A stretch of DNA of 64,000 nt from Salirhabdus sp. Marseille-P4669 (GTDB taxonomy: Bacteria > Bacillota > Bacilli > Bacillales > Alkalibacillaceae): the NCBI RefSeq assembly GCF_900240405.1, contig NZ_OEQK01000003.1, positions 248,001-312,000 of the forward strand. Reading direction: 5' to 3'. Below the pieces are notes generated by a model that was given only the letters and a program-made list of their open reading frames with translations, made no database searches and was not told where the DNA came from. Positions 9,700 through 18,491 of the stretch are shown here, piece by piece. The position numbers were made by a program, and so were the translations under genes. Numbering within the stretch: the first letter of the stretch is position 1; every line of letters begins with the position of its first letter.

Positions 9700-11163
9700 T
9701 TACAGTTTGATTGTAATATTGGACTGCTCTGTATAGAAATCTAGACTATGCATTCCACCAGTTCGCCCAATCCCACTATGCTTCATTCCGCCAAATGGGG
9801 TACGTAGATCGCGAAGGAACCATGTATTTACCCAAATAATTCCTGCTTCCAATTGATGGGATACACGATGGGCACGTCTCAAATCATTTGTCCAAAGTGT
9901 GGCACTTAATCCGTAGTGGGTATCATTTGCTTGCATGATGACCTCTTCTTCCATATCAAATGGTGTAATGGTAACAACAGGCCCAAAAATCTCCTCTTTT
10001 ATACAACGAGAATTCCGCTCTAATCCCGTAATAATAGTTGGTTCTAAATAGTAACCTTTTTCGATACCTTCTGGACGTTTTCCTCCTGTATGAATGGTTC
10101 CGCCATCTTCTTTCGCAATCTCCACATACCTGTTCACTCGGTCATAATGCTCTTTGCTTACTAAAGCACCGACATCGGTATTTGGGTTGTTAGGATCTCC
10201 CACCCTCAATTCCTTAGTGCGAGCTACAAATTTTTCGAGAAATTCTTGAAACGCATGGCGCTCCACGTAAATTCGAGAACCACATAAGCAAACTTCACCT
10301 TGATTAATAAAGCTCGATTTAATCGTTGTATCAATCACTTCATCTAAATCTGCATCACCAAAAATGATATTTGGATTTTTACCACCAAGCTCAAAGGAAA
10401 GCTTCTTTAAATTATCAGCTCCAGCTTTCATAATTGCAGCACCAGTACCAGGCTCACCTATAAAGGAAATAGCATCGACATCAGGGTGCTCGGAAATAGC
10501 AGACCCTGCAGAATTAGGTCCAAACCCGTGAACTAGATTGACAACCCCATCTGGAACACCTGCTTCTTTACAAATCTCCATTAATACAGTAGCCGTCATT
10601 GGCGTCCATTCAGCAGGTTTTATAACCGCCGTATTTCCCATTCCTAAACACGGAGCAAGCTTCCATGTTAATAGCAATAGTGGTAAATTCCATGGCTTAA
10701 TAATACCAACTACCCCAACAGGGCGGCGATATGCATAATGGATTGCCTGATCATCCTGCTGATAAGCATCTGTTCCAACAGAAGTAATGTAATCTGCAAA
10801 GAAGTGGAAATTATAGGCTGCACGGGGGATATCAATTTTTTTTGCAAGTGCAACCGGTTTACCTGTATCCATTGATTCTAATTGTGCTAGCTCATCCACT
10901 CGCTCTACTATCAAATCCCCAATTCGACGCAATATTTTCGAACGTTCCTGTAGGGTTATCTTTTTCCACGGACCATCTAATGCTCTTCGTGCAGCTGCAA
11001 CGGCATAATCAACTTCTGTTTTTCCTCCGAGTGCAACTTTACCTAATATCTCTTCTGTCGCAGGATTAACATTATCAAAGGTTTCCTTGTTTTGAGAATC
11101 AACATATTGTCCGTTAATAAAATGGGAACAATGAATTGCTTTTACTTTTGTATCAACTGTCAT
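9700..11163 (-). CDS. praB: 2-hydroxymuconate-6-semialdehyde dehydrogenase (PraB)
   Basis: The 487-residue NAD+-dependent aldehyde dehydrogenase oxidises 2-hydroxymuconic semialdehyde to 2-hydroxymuconate. It has the family elements IKPWNLPLLLLTWK, FELGGKNP (catalytic Glu) and NQGEVCLCGSR (catalytic Cys around residue 290). XylG, DmpC and PraB share this length. It is the first gene of the catabolic operon. ATG 11163 has AAGGAGG 7 nt upstream; an upstream in-frame TTG at 11232 has no binding site and would overlap the promoter. Confidence 0.9.
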   Translation of the reverse strand: MTVDTKVKAIHCSHFINGQYVDSQNKETFDNVNPATEEILGKVALGGKTEVDYAVAAARRALDGPWKKITLQERSKILRRIGDLIVERVDELAQLESMDTGKPVALAKKIDIPRAAYNFHFFADYITSVGTDAYQQDDQAIHYAYRRPVGVVGIIKPWNLPLLLLTWKLAPCLGMGNTAVIKPAEWTPMTATVLMEICKEAGVPDGVVNLVHGFGPNSAGSAISEHPDVDAISFIGEPGTGAAIMKAGADNLKKLSFELGGKNPNIIFGDADLDEVIDTTIKSSFINQGEVCLCGSRIYVERHAFQEFLEKFVARTKELRVGDPNNPNTDVGALVSKEHYDRVNRYVEIAKEDGGTIHTGGKRPEGIEKGYYLEPTIITGLERNSRCIKEEIFGPVVTITPFDMEEEVIMQANDTHYGLSATLWTNDLRRAHRVSHQLEAGIIWVNTWFLRDLRTPFGGMKHSGIGRTGGMHSLDFYTEQSNITIKL

Positions 11164-11203
11164 AATTAGTCCTCCTTCGTGAAATGAACTGTATTTAAAG
11201 GTT

Positions 11204-11232
11204 ATGTTAACGACTATTTCCCGCAACAACAA
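11204..11232 (-). promoter_or_regulatory. Putative praB operon promoter
   Basis: On the minus strand, TTGTTG (11227-11232) and TAACAT (11204-11209) are separated by 17 nt. The candidate operator at 11241-11256 ends 9 nt upstream of the -35 box, as expected for an activated promoter. The cores are imperfect. Confidence 0.5.
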
Positions 11233-11240
11233 TGATGAAA

Positions 11241-11256
11241 TTGCGCTATATGCAAC
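11241..11256. promoter_or_regulatory. Candidate IclR-family operator, site 2 (praB / iclR divergent region)
   Basis: TTGCGCTATATGCAAC is an imperfect palindrome with TTGC/GCAA arms. It shares CGCTATATGCAAC with site 1. It lies between praB and the divergent regulator, so it could serve both praB activation and control of the regulator itself. Confidence 0.6.
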
Positions 11257-11391
11257 ACTTTCAAATTTTTATCTAAAATTCTGATTTTTCTAAAAAGTAC
11301 TTTTCTTTCTTCAAGGATTCTGTTATATTTTCCCCTATAGAGCAACTATGTTTCTCATACAGAAACAATAGATTAAGGAGTGAGGTATAAG

Positions 11392-12162
11392 TTGGCAATA
11401 AAAAAAGAGGAGCATTATTTATCTTCGGTGAAAAACGCATTAAAAATTTTACGAAGCTTTACGATGGATGAGCCGGAGAAAAAAATTAGTGAGCTTTCCC
11501 AATCTTTGGGGGTAAACAAAAGCACCGTTAGTAGAACAATGGCTACGTTAGCTAGTGAAGGATTTGTTTATAAAGATCCGGAGACAAAAAAGTATCGTTT
11601 GGGCCTTTCCATCTTATCCTTAAGTGGTGTGGTCAATTATCAAATGGACATTTATCGAGAGTCCCAGCCTGTACTTACGAAACTAGTAGATTCCCTCGGC
11701 GAAACAGCTCACATTTCTGTATTAGACCACCTAGATGTTATTTATTTACAAAAGGTAGATTGCAATCATCCTGTCCGATATTTAACACACGTTGGAAAAC
11801 GAAACCCAACCTATGCAACAAGCTCAGGAAAAGTACTACTTGCCCATGCGGATGAAAGTTTTGTAAACCAAGTCATTGACAATGGCCTTCAACAATTCAC
11901 CAAAAACACCATAACAGACCCAGAACGTTTAAAAACAAAATTAGCAGAAGTACGAAAAAATGGCTATGCCTGTAGCATGGAAGAAATTTTGGAAGGGGTG
12001 AATTCCATCGGTGCTCCTATTTATGATTACCAAGGAAAAGTCATTGCAGCATTATCTGTTGTTGGACCGAAACAACGGATATTGCCTCACAAAATAGAAA
12101 GCATGTCTAAAAAAGTAGTAAGTGCAGCAATGGAGATTTCTAATCGGATGGGATACATTTAA
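11392..12162 (+). CDS. IclR-family transcriptional regulator (PraR/PobR-like)
   Basis: The 256-residue protein has an N-terminal winged helix-turn-helix (KISELSQSLGVNKSTVSRTMATL, residues about 32-54) and a C-terminal IclR effector domain with RYLTHVGKRNPTYATSSGKVLLA. Members often bind aromatic acids such as 4-hydroxybenzoate or protocatechuate and either activate or repress nearby catabolic genes. It is divergent from praB and precedes the praH-like gene by 36 nt. TTG 11392 is 6 nt behind GAGG; GTG 11380 overlaps AAGGAG. The effector is inferred, not shown. Confidence 0.88.
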   Translation: MAIKKEEHYLSSVKNALKILRSFTMDEPEKKISELSQSLGVNKSTVSRTMATLASEGFVYKDPETKKYRLGLSILSLSGVVNYQMDIYRESQPVLTKLVDSLGETAHISVLDHLDVIYLQKVDCNHPVRYLTHVGKRNPTYATSSGKVLLAHADESFVNQVIDNGLQQFTKNTITDPERLKTKLAEVRKNGYACSMEEILEGVNSIGAPIYDYQGKVIAALSVVGPKQRILPHKIESMSKKVVSAAMEISNRMGYI

Positions 12163-12169
12163 GCATTTC

Positions 12170-12183
12170 AGAAAACGTTTACA
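12170..12183. promoter_or_regulatory. cre-like site upstream of praH
   Basis: AGAAAACGTTTACA matches TGWAANCGNTNWCA at 13 of 14 positions. It lies between the IclR gene and praH, directly before the praH ribosome binding site. Confidence 0.5.
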
Positions 12184-12198
12184 AAAGGAGTGGAGGTT

Positions 12199-13134
12199 TT
12201 GTACGATTTTCATACACATTTTATTCCCTTTGAAGTGATGGATTGGTTAAAAGAAAACCAAAATCGAGTCAATGCCAGGTGGGAGATGCGAGATGCGAGC
12301 AAACATGAATTTTTAGTAGTGAATGGAAAATGGGGGTTTGAGTTAAAGACCGCATTTATCGACGAAAAACATTACTTAGAAGATCAACAATCCGCACTTG
12401 TTACCCATTCGGTTGTCTCTCCTATACCACAGCTGTTTATGTATGATTTTGAACCTAGTATTACAACAGAACTAGCACAAACATATAATCTAGCATTATC
12501 TCGATTTGCAAAGAAAAATTCAACAACCATTTCAGCTTTGGCAACCGTACCATTACACAGTCCAGAAAAAGCAGCCGAAACCTTAGCAAAAGCAATGAGC
12601 CTTGGCCTAAAAGGTGCGATTATTGGCCCTGGTGTTCAAGGGCATATGTTATCGGATGTATTTTTTGAACCATTTTTTGCAGAAGCGAACCGATTAGGAG
12701 CAATTGTTTTTATTCATCCTTTACTAAATGAAGATCCTAGATTAAAACGTCGTATGATGCCAAATTTAATTGGTGTCCCTTGGGAAACAACTATATGTGG
12801 AACCGATCTTTTGCTTAGTGGCTTTGTGGATCAATATCCGAATATTAAAGTCTTGTTCGCACACGGAGGCGGATTCATGCCCTATCAAATTGGTAGAATG
12901 GATAAAGGCTATGAACAATGGCAGATGGTATCAAAGCATTTGCAAGCGCCCCCATCTGAATACTTAAAGCGCTTTTGGTATGATTCGGTATTATGGAATG
13001 AGAATAGCTTATCCTTTTTAATCGAAGCTGTTGGCTCTGATCGTGTAGTCCCAGGCTCCGACTATCCATTTGATTTATCCGTATGGCCACCTGATGCGAC
13101 ACTAACAAAAGGTGCATCATCCTTATTAGAATAA
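12199..13134 (+). CDS. praH: Amidohydrolase-family decarboxylase, probable 5-carboxy-2-hydroxymuconate-6-semialdehyde decarboxylase (PraH)
   Basis: The 311-residue protein belongs to the ACMSD/amidohydrolase-2 family. It has the N-terminal DFHTHF metal site, a middle IHPL histidine, LFAHGGGFMP and the late GSDYPFD aspartate. Family members decarboxylate ring-cleavage products. In the protocatechuate 2,3-pathway, PraH removes the carboxyl group to give 2-hydroxymuconate semialdehyde, the substrate of PraB, so it closes the gap between PraA and PraB. TTG 12199 is 8 nt behind AAAGGAG; GTG 12190 overlaps that site. Confidence 0.82.
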   Translation: MYDFHTHFIPFEVMDWLKENQNRVNARWEMRDASKHEFLVVNGKWGFELKTAFIDEKHYLEDQQSALVTHSVVSPIPQLFMYDFEPSITTELAQTYNLALSRFAKKNSTTISALATVPLHSPEKAAETLAKAMSLGLKGAIIGPGVQGHMLSDVFFEPFFAEANRLGAIVFIHPLLNEDPRLKRRMMPNLIGVPWETTICGTDLLLSGFVDQYPNIKVLFAHGGGFMPYQIGRMDKGYEQWQMVSKHLQAPPSEYLKRFWYDSVLWNENSLSFLIEAVGSDRVVPGSDYPFDLSVWPPDATLTKGASSLLE

Positions 13135-13142
13135 AATTGAAG

Positions 13143-13163
13143 TTGTTGCTCATTATGCAACAA
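13143..13163. promoter_or_regulatory. Candidate IclR-family operator, site 3 (aldehyde dehydrogenase)
   Basis: A perfect inverted repeat, TTGTTGC-N7-GCAACAA. It resembles sites 1 and 2 in its TTGC...TATGCAAC pattern and ends 24 nt before the -35 box of the aldehyde dehydrogenase promoter. Confidence 0.6.
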
Positions 13164-13187
13164 GTCTATATACGCATAAATAAGCAC

Positions 13188-13226
13188 TTGATACAATTTT
13201 AGAAACGAATTATGAAAGCGCTATCA
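13188..13226 (+). promoter_or_regulatory. Promoter with overlapping perfect cre site (aldehyde dehydrogenase)
   Basis: TTGATA (13188-13193) and TATGAA (13211-13216) are 17 nt apart, a good SigA promoter. TGAAAGCGCTATCA (13213-13226) matches the cre consensus TGWAANCGNTNWCA at all 14 positions and overlaps the -10 box and likely start site, so direct CcpA repression is expected. Confidence 0.7.
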
Positions 13227-13282
13227 ATAAAACCATTGGTATATAAGCTAGTGGACTTAAATAATAGAAAGGAGTTATCAAA

Positions 13283-14752
13283 ATGAAGTCTGTTGTGGAA
13301 AAGTATGTCGACTTGAACAAAAGTTTTATTAATGGAGAATGGGTTGAAGGCGGTAGTAAGCGCACCTTTGAAATTGTAAATCCATACGATAAGTCTGTAC
13401 TTACTACTGTAAAGCTAGCAACAAAAGAGCAAGTGGATGAAGCCTTCGAGGTTGCTAGAAGAGCTCAAGTAGATTGGGCCAAAACAACAGCAGATGAACG
13501 GAAAGCTATTTTAGAAAAAGCATGCCACTATTTAAAAGAACACCACAATGAGATTGTTGACATGCTTTCTCGTGAAACAGGTGGTTCCATATTAAAGTCT
13601 AATGTCGAACACCATTTAACAGTAGAGTTTTTAGAAGAAGCTATTAAATATGCGGATGAAATTTACAATGTTCGAGAGGTGCCTGGTGCCCCAGATAAAA
13701 TCAACCATGTGTATCGCTTACCACTTGGGGTAGTATCGTCTATTTCTCCTTTTAATTTTCCTATGAATCTATCAATGCGTACCATTGCCCCTGCCATTGC
13801 ACTAGGAAATAGTATTGTTCATAAACCAGATATTCAAGTTGGGTTGTCTGGTGGTTCTATTTTAGCAAAAGCATTTGAGCATGCTGGCCTACCAAAGGGC
13901 GTTTTCAATGTGGTATTAACCGATATTGCTGAAATAGAGGATGCCATGTTAACAAATCCAATCCCGAAGTTAATTAGTTTTACTGGTTCCTCAGCCGTTG
14001 GTCGTTATATCGGTGGTATTGCAGGACAGCATTTGAAGAAGGTTGCACTGGAACTCGGTGGAAATAGCCCATTTGTCGTGTTATCCGATGCAGACGTGGA
14101 TCAAGCTGTAAATGCAGCAATCTTTGGAAAGTTTATTCATCAAGGACAAATTTGTATGATTACAAACCGCATCATTGTTCATCAAGATAAATACGAGGAA
14201 TTTATTGAAAAATTTGTGGAGCGGGCTAAGTCCATTCCATATGGCGATCAAACAGACCCACAAACAATTATTGGCCCTATTATTAATGATCGTCAGTTAG
14301 ACCGGGCAGAAAAGATTATACAAGAAGCAATCCAGTCTGGGGCAAAATTGGCTCTAGAAGGAAAACGTGTTGGCCAAGTGCTGACACCATATGTCTTTGT
14401 GGATGTTGATAATGCTAGTCCGTTAGCTCAAACAGAACTTTTTGCACCAATTGCTCCAATTATTAAAGCAGAAACAGATAATCATGCCATTGAGCTTGCA
14501 AATGATACAGAATATGGATTAAGCTCCGCTATATTCACAAGTGACCTGAAACGAGGCGAAGAATTTGCACTCCAAGTAGATGCCGGAATGACCCACATTA
14601 ATGACCAAACGGTAAATGACGCACCTAATATTCCATTTGGCGGTACGAAAGCAAGTGGATTAGGTCGTTTTGGAAATCCATGGCTACTGGATGAATTTAC
14701 GACAACGAAATGGGTATCTGTTCAAACAAAAGAGCGAAAATTCCCGTTTTAA
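13283..14752 (+). CDS. Aromatic aldehyde dehydrogenase (benzaldehyde/vanillin dehydrogenase type)
   Basis: The 489-residue NAD(P)+-dependent dehydrogenase has SPFNFPMNLSMRTIAPA, the catalytic glutamate in ALELGGNSPFVV (around residue 258) and the catalytic cysteine in HQGQICMITNR (around residue 290). It resembles Bacillus YfmT-type vanillin/benzaldehyde dehydrogenases. It would oxidise 4-hydroxybenzaldehyde or a related aldehyde to the acid that PobA then hydroxylates. It has its own promoter, a candidate IclR operator, a perfect cre site and a strong terminator, so it is a single-gene unit. Exact substrate is inferred. Confidence 0.85.
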   Translation: MKSVVEKYVDLNKSFINGEWVEGGSKRTFEIVNPYDKSVLTTVKLATKEQVDEAFEVARRAQVDWAKTTADERKAILEKACHYLKEHHNEIVDMLSRETGGSILKSNVEHHLTVEFLEEAIKYADEIYNVREVPGAPDKINHVYRLPLGVVSSISPFNFPMNLSMRTIAPAIALGNSIVHKPDIQVGLSGGSILAKAFEHAGLPKGVFNVVLTDIAEIEDAMLTNPIPKLISFTGSSAVGRYIGGIAGQHLKKVALELGGNSPFVVLSDADVDQAVNAAIFGKFIHQGQICMITNRIIVHQDKYEEFIEKFVERAKSIPYGDQTDPQTIIGPIINDRQLDRAEKIIQEAIQSGAKLALEGKRVGQVLTPYVFVDVDNASPLAQTELFAPIAPIIKAETDNHAIELANDTEYGLSSAIFTSDLKRGEEFALQVDAGMTHINDQTVNDAPNIPFGGTKASGLGRFGNPWLLDEFTTTKWVSVQTKERKFPF

Positions 14753-14758
14753 ATAACA

Positions 14759-14797
14759 AAGAAATCTAGACTATTGGGTACATAGTCTAGATTTCTT
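14759..14797 (+). terminator. Rho-independent terminator of the aldehyde dehydrogenase gene
   Basis: A 16-bp perfect stem (14759-14774 with 14782-14797) with a 7-nt loop lies 6 nt after the stop. It is A-rich on one arm and T-rich on the other, so it could act on both strands. Confidence 0.85.
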
Positions 14798-14876
14798 AAT
14801 TAAGTATAGTCACTCATTTTAAGACAATACAAGAGCAGTACCCATGAAATCTCATATATTGCAAACGAAAAATTTA

Positions 14877-15953
14877 TTATTTATTCGATTTCATCCCAAA
14901 CCACCTTGCTGCTTCGTCCATATGAGCAAATGGTAAATCAGTATCTACTTCTCCTTCTATTCGGTTGAACTGAATATCCTCTCCAGTTAACCATTTTTTA
15001 AAGTCTATTTCTACCGGATTTTGATCTCCACCTAGGGCAAACCAGGTCGTTAATGTCTTCGGAAAATAGCCAGATGTGTGAATCGTACCAGCCCAGTTTC
15101 GATATTCCTTTGAAAATACTCCCTTTCCTGTATCATTCAACAGGCGATATGCTGCTTTTGCTCCTGTTACATGCTCTTCGCTTTGTTTTAATCGTTGCAA
15201 ACGTTGCTCCGATTCGACTAAGTAATTTCGATTCTCTTCCTTTTTTATTTCAAAATGGTTTGTACACATGTTTGACTCACGTACAGCAACCCCACGCGAT
15301 GAAGCTTCCACTACAAATGTTTTACCATTTGGATCGAATACAATATAACTGAAGGAGTGACGATGCGGGATTTCCTTTAGCATCGCAACCGCCTCCTCGA
15401 CATTGGCACAATACTCTAATACCATTCTGCTAACGGTATGTGATACGAAACCATCTCCAGGTTTTTTTCGATGCATAAAATTGTATCCAAGCACTAATCC
15501 TTTTTCATTCATACCATCTGGTCTTCCAGTAATCCGTTGCGAAGGTCCAATCGTTGCATATCCACCATCTGTTGGTTGATATAAGGTAAATCTCCCCTCA
15601 TATGTCTTCGGATGGAAATCATAATTTCGAATAAAATAATCATCCCCAGTTAGTACCGTACACCCAGACCGAACCTGTTCGATTCGATAGCCACCGAAGT
15701 TTTGTAAAACCTTCTCTAATGGCCACTCTAATCCATCTCTCAATCCTAAGAGCTCATCCCATAAATTAGGAGACCATTTTGTAATCATATCTTTCGCTTC
15801 CGCTTGATCAATAGAAAAACGTGGTTTTCTTACCTGCCATTGTTTTTCACGATTTTTAATAATAAGAGAATCCTTTAACTCTTTTCCTTGCTTATATCCA
15901 TAATTATAATGAGTGCCTCGAAATTGAATGACATTGCTGTAGATAGACTTCAT
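14877..15953 (-). CDS. AAT-family (acyl-CoA:6-aminopenicillanate acyltransferase, peptidase C45) hydrolase
   Basis: The 358-residue protein has the N-terminal nucleophile fold of the C45 family. Cys98 follows Ser-Gly in RSGCTVL, where family members self-cleave to expose the nucleophile, and NYDFHP follows about 14 residues later. Bacterial homologues act on linear amide bonds, and the substrate here is unknown. It has no close operon partner, lying between convergent and divergent units. ATG 15953 precedes MKSIYSNVIQF. It faces the aldehyde dehydrogenase terminator. Confidence 0.8.
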   Translation of the reverse strand: MKSIYSNVIQFRGTHYNYGYKQGKELKDSLIIKNREKQWQVRKPRFSIDQAEAKDMITKWSPNLWDELLGLRDGLEWPLEKVLQNFGGYRIEQVRSGCTVLTGDDYFIRNYDFHPKTYEGRFTLYQPTDGGYATIGPSQRITGRPDGMNEKGLVLGYNFMHRKKPGDGFVSHTVSRMVLEYCANVEEAVAMLKEIPHRHSFSYIVFDPNGKTFVVEASSRGVAVRESNMCTNHFEIKKEENRNYLVESEQRLQRLKQSEEHVTGAKAAYRLLNDTGKGVFSKEYRNWAGTIHTSGYFPKTLTTWFALGGDQNPVEIDFKKWLTGEDIQFNRIEGEVDTDLPFAHMDEAARWFGMKSNK

Positions 15954-16023
15954 CGAATCCCTCTTTTTTTTAATATATATAACAATAGGGTACCGAATGA
16001 AAGGTTAAAAATAAAGTAAAAAA

Positions 16024-16051
16024 ATTCGCACACCCTTTATGGTGTACGAAT
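16024..16051 (-). terminator. Terminator of the yitT-family gene
   Basis: Arms 16024-16034 and 16041-16051 form an 11-bp stem with one mismatch. On the minus strand it is followed by seven T, 12 nt after the stop at 16064. Confidence 0.8.
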
Positions 16052-16063
16052 GTCCATCTAAAA

Positions 16064-16936
16064 TTAATGTCCAGAGCTTGTCTCAAAATTACTACCAGTA
16101 ACATCCGCCACATTTTCTATCGCAATTAAAGCATTTGGATCTATTTGATGAGCTTTTTCACGAACAATAGATAGCTCAATACGGGAGACAATCGTATAAA
16201 TAATCTTTTTTGGTTCGTTGCTGTACACCCCTTCTCCTTTAATGAATGTTATTCCTCTTCCCAGGCTTTTACTTAACACATTTGCAAGCTCATCTGGTTT
16301 GCTAGAAATAATCGTTACAGATTTGTACTGCTCCAAACCTTCAGCTACAATATCAATCATTTTGAAAGCAATATAATAAGTAATAATGGAATACATCGCG
16401 GTTTCCCAGCTAAAAACTAATAATGCCGCCAAAATAAAAATGAACAAGTTCATAATCATAACGATTTGCCCAACTGATACCGGGCGCTTTTTACTCACAA
16501 ATATAGCTAAAATCTCAGTTCCATCTAGTGCACCACCTGTACGAATAACAAGACCAACACCTGCACCTAAAATAACTGCACCGATTATTGTTGCTAAAAA
16601 TAAGTCATCTGTAAAGGGTTCCACATGGTGGAATACAGAGGTGAATACAGATAGAATAATAACACCATACAGCGTATGTAACGTAAATTTCAAGCCCATT
16701 CTTCGATATCCAAATATTAAAAAAGGAATATTAAATAAGACAATAAATATACTCATTTGCATTCCCGTTATTTCACCTGCAATGATGGAAAGTCCTATCA
16801 CTCCACCATCCATAATATCGTTCGGCACTAAAAACTGTTCCAAACCGATAGCTGCAATTACTGCCCCAATGGTAATTATGATGATTTGCTGTATCTCTCT
16901 TGCTACCTGCTTTTCCTTCGTAGTAATCAATTTCAT
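16064..16936 (-). CDS. YitT-family membrane protein (DUF161/DUF2179)
   Basis: The 290-residue protein has five to six membrane helices in the first 190 residues (GAVIAAIGLEQFLVP, GGVIGLSIIAGEITG, RTGGALDGTEILA) and a C-terminal soluble DUF2179 domain with GRGITFIKGEGVYS. This is the usual build of YitT proteins, which are common in Bacillaceae and have no settled function. ATG 16936 is favoured over the adjacent TTG 16939. It is transcribed alone. Confidence 0.88.
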   Translation of the reverse strand: MKLITTKEKQVAREIQQIIIITIGAVIAAIGLEQFLVPNDIMDGGVIGLSIIAGEITGMQMSIFIVLFNIPFLIFGYRRMGLKFTLHTLYGVIILSVFTSVFHHVEPFTDDLFLATIIGAVILGAGVGLVIRTGGALDGTEILAIFVSKKRPVSVGQIVMIMNLFIFILAALLVFSWETAMYSIITYYIAFKMIDIVAEGLEQYKSVTIISSKPDELANVLSKSLGRGITFIKGEGVYSNEPKKIIYTIVSRIELSIVREKAHQIDPNALIAIENVADVTGSNFETSSGH

Positions 16937-17052
16937 CAAGCCTCTCTGTTAAATGTACGAATTTATTATATCAATATAATGACGTGTTGTCACAAAATTT
17001 AAATCCCATATTATTTTAATTATTTCCTCAAAATCATTTAACATTCTCTCTA

Positions 17053-17102
17053 TTGACAATTGTTTCGCCTACCGATATAATCGGGTTATGATATATCGGT
17101 AG
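17053..17102 (+). promoter_or_regulatory. Consensus SigA promoter with overlapping PadR-type operator
   Basis: TTGACA (17053-17058), 17 nt, TATAAT (17076-17081) is a perfect match to the vegetative consensus. A perfect 11-bp inverted repeat, CTACCGATATA (17069-17079) and TATATCGGTAG (17092-17102), covers the -10 box. A promoter this strong needs a repressor, and the adjacent PadR protein is the obvious candidate. Confidence 0.8.
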
Positions 17103-17179
17103 ACGATATAAATAAAAAAGGTGTACAACAACTTTGAATTAAATGGTTAGTGCACTTGACTGAAGGAATGACGAACCTT

Positions 17180-17521
17180 ATGCCATCAAATCAAGAACAG
17201 CTCCCCTTAACTGAATCTGTCTATTATATTCTTTTAGCATTACACACTCCTATGCACGGATATGGAATTATGCAATTCGTAAAGGAGATTAGTAAGGAGC
17301 GAGTTACATTAGGACCTGGCACTCTCTACGGGGCTATCAAAACATTACAAGAAAAAAAATGGATCACTCTAATAGATGAAAGTAGTCGTAAAAAAGAGTA
17401 TGTTATTACCGATATAGGAAGGCAAGTTGTAAAAAGTGAACTCCAACGTCTCCAAGAGCTTATACAAAACGGAACAAACATAATAAATGGAGGTTGTCAG
17501 GATGAGAATAAAGAAGTATAA
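17180..17521 (+). CDS. PadR-family transcriptional regulator
   Basis: The 113-residue protein has the PadR winged-helix domain: TESVYYILLALHTPMHGYGIMQFVKEI, then LGPGTLYGAIKTLQEKKWI with the recognition helix. PadR proteins repress membrane-stress or phenolic-acid genes and usually their own promoter. The start is uncertain: ATG 17180 gives the family N-terminus and lies 13 nt behind GAAGGA, while ATG 17168 touches that site and GTG 17150 has none. It overlaps the DUF2812 gene by 20 nt, so the two are one operon. Confidence 0.85.
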   Translation: MPSNQEQLPLTESVYYILLALHTPMHGYGIMQFVKEISKERVTLGPGTLYGAIKTLQEKKWITLIDESSRKKEYVITDIGRQVVKSELQRLQELIQNGTNIINGGCQDENKEV

Positions 17522-18035
17522 AATCTTTATGGATTTCGAAAAAGAAGAAGCATGGCTAAACAAGATGGCAGGATTAGGATTCCATTTTGTTGAATACAAG
17601 TTCGGTCGTTATTATTTTGAAAAAGGGGTACCCGGAGCTTATATATATCGTTTAGAAATGCTAGATGACTATCCTACTGATGAAAAAAGTGCGGAATATA
17701 TCGCATTTTTGAAGGAGCAACATATTGAGATGGTAACGTCCTATCATACATGGGCTTATTTTCGAAAAAAGGCAGAGGATGGTTCTTTTGAAATTTATAC
17801 AGACATCCCATCCAGAATGAAACATTACGAAAAAGTTGCTAGAATATTCGGGATCGTATTACTTATTAATTTCGCTATCGGTTGTATAAACGTAAATATC
17901 AATAATATCAATAATATCAATATATATTTATCTGTTGTTAACTTTCTTATCGCTATTATTCTATTTATCCCATATGTGAAAATTGGTTTAAAAGTGAAGC
18001 ATTTAAAACAAGAAAAGGAACTGTTTGATCGATAA
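17502..18035 (+). CDS. DUF2812 domain membrane protein, PadR partner
   Basis: The 177-residue protein has an N-terminal soluble DUF2812 region (KYKIFMDFEKEEAWLNKMAGLGFHFVEY) and two C-terminal membrane helices from about residue 115. This domain is regularly found directly after PadR regulators, where it is thought to be the controlled membrane component; its activity is unknown. ATG 17502 is 8 nt behind GGAGG, inside the end of padR. An unusual run of Asn-Ile repeats (about residues 133-147) lies between the helices. Confidence 0.82.
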   Translation: MRIKKYKIFMDFEKEEAWLNKMAGLGFHFVEYKFGRYYFEKGVPGAYIYRLEMLDDYPTDEKSAEYIAFLKEQHIEMVTSYHTWAYFRKKAEDGSFEIYTDIPSRMKHYEKVARIFGIVLLINFAIGCINVNINNINNINIYLSVVNFLIAIILFIPYVKIGLKVKHLKQEKELFDR

Positions 18036-18039
18036 AAAG

Positions 18040-18075
18040 AAAGCAGTCTATGGGTTTATTCCACAGACTGCTTTA
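18040..18075. terminator. Terminator after the padR-DUF2812 operon
   Basis: An inverted repeat with AAAGCAGTCT/AGACTGCTTT arms extends inward with one mismatch. It begins 5 nt after the stop at 18035. Confidence 0.75.
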
Positions 18076-18079
18076 CATC

Positions 18080-18226
18080 TTATACGGTAGCTTTTACAGG
18101 TTTTTTCACAATGACGGAGCACACCATTCTTTTCTCAATCAAAACATGTAACTCCTGGTGGATTGTTTTCTTCACTTTCCCGAAAAAAATCACAATAAAA
18201 TGAATATATCCTTTCCAATAATCCAT
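18080..18226 (-). CDS. Possible small basic protein, 48 residues
   Basis: An open frame from ATG 18226 to TAA at 18080 encodes MDYWKGYIHFIVIFFGKVKK and a lysine-rich remainder. GAGAGGGG lies close upstream, with tight spacing. Its end nearly touches the convergent padR terminator. I recognise no family. It may be a chance frame in an otherwise empty stretch. Confidence 0.3.
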   Translation of the reverse strand: MDYWKGYIHFIVIFFGKVKKTIHQELHVLIEKRMVCSVIVKKPVKATV

Positions 18227-18414
18227 GCCCCTCTCAATGCCTAAAGATAAAACAATTACCTGTCCTTTTAGAGTACTTGGTACCGTTTTTTTGCTGTGAC
18301 ATCAAGTTCGTTTTATCATTTGGCAGGAAATGGACATGTTTTTATGGAATATTGTTGTAGAGTAAATTTTACAAATCCTCAGTTGAGCTATCATGTCACC
18401 GTAGCTAGTTTAAT

Positions 18415-18437
18415 AAAATAGTTTAAGGAACTATTTT
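18415..18437. other. Short hairpin in the 18.2-18.5 kb gap
   Basis: AAAATAGTT-N5-AACTATTTT, followed by TTG on the plus strand. No gene ends here. It precedes the CxxC gene by 55 nt. The rest of 18227-18491 shows nothing I can name. Confidence 0.35.
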
Positions 18438-18491
18438 TTGCTTTATTTCTGATTCATTCATTTTAAATCTAAATAAATGTTAAGGAGAGTG

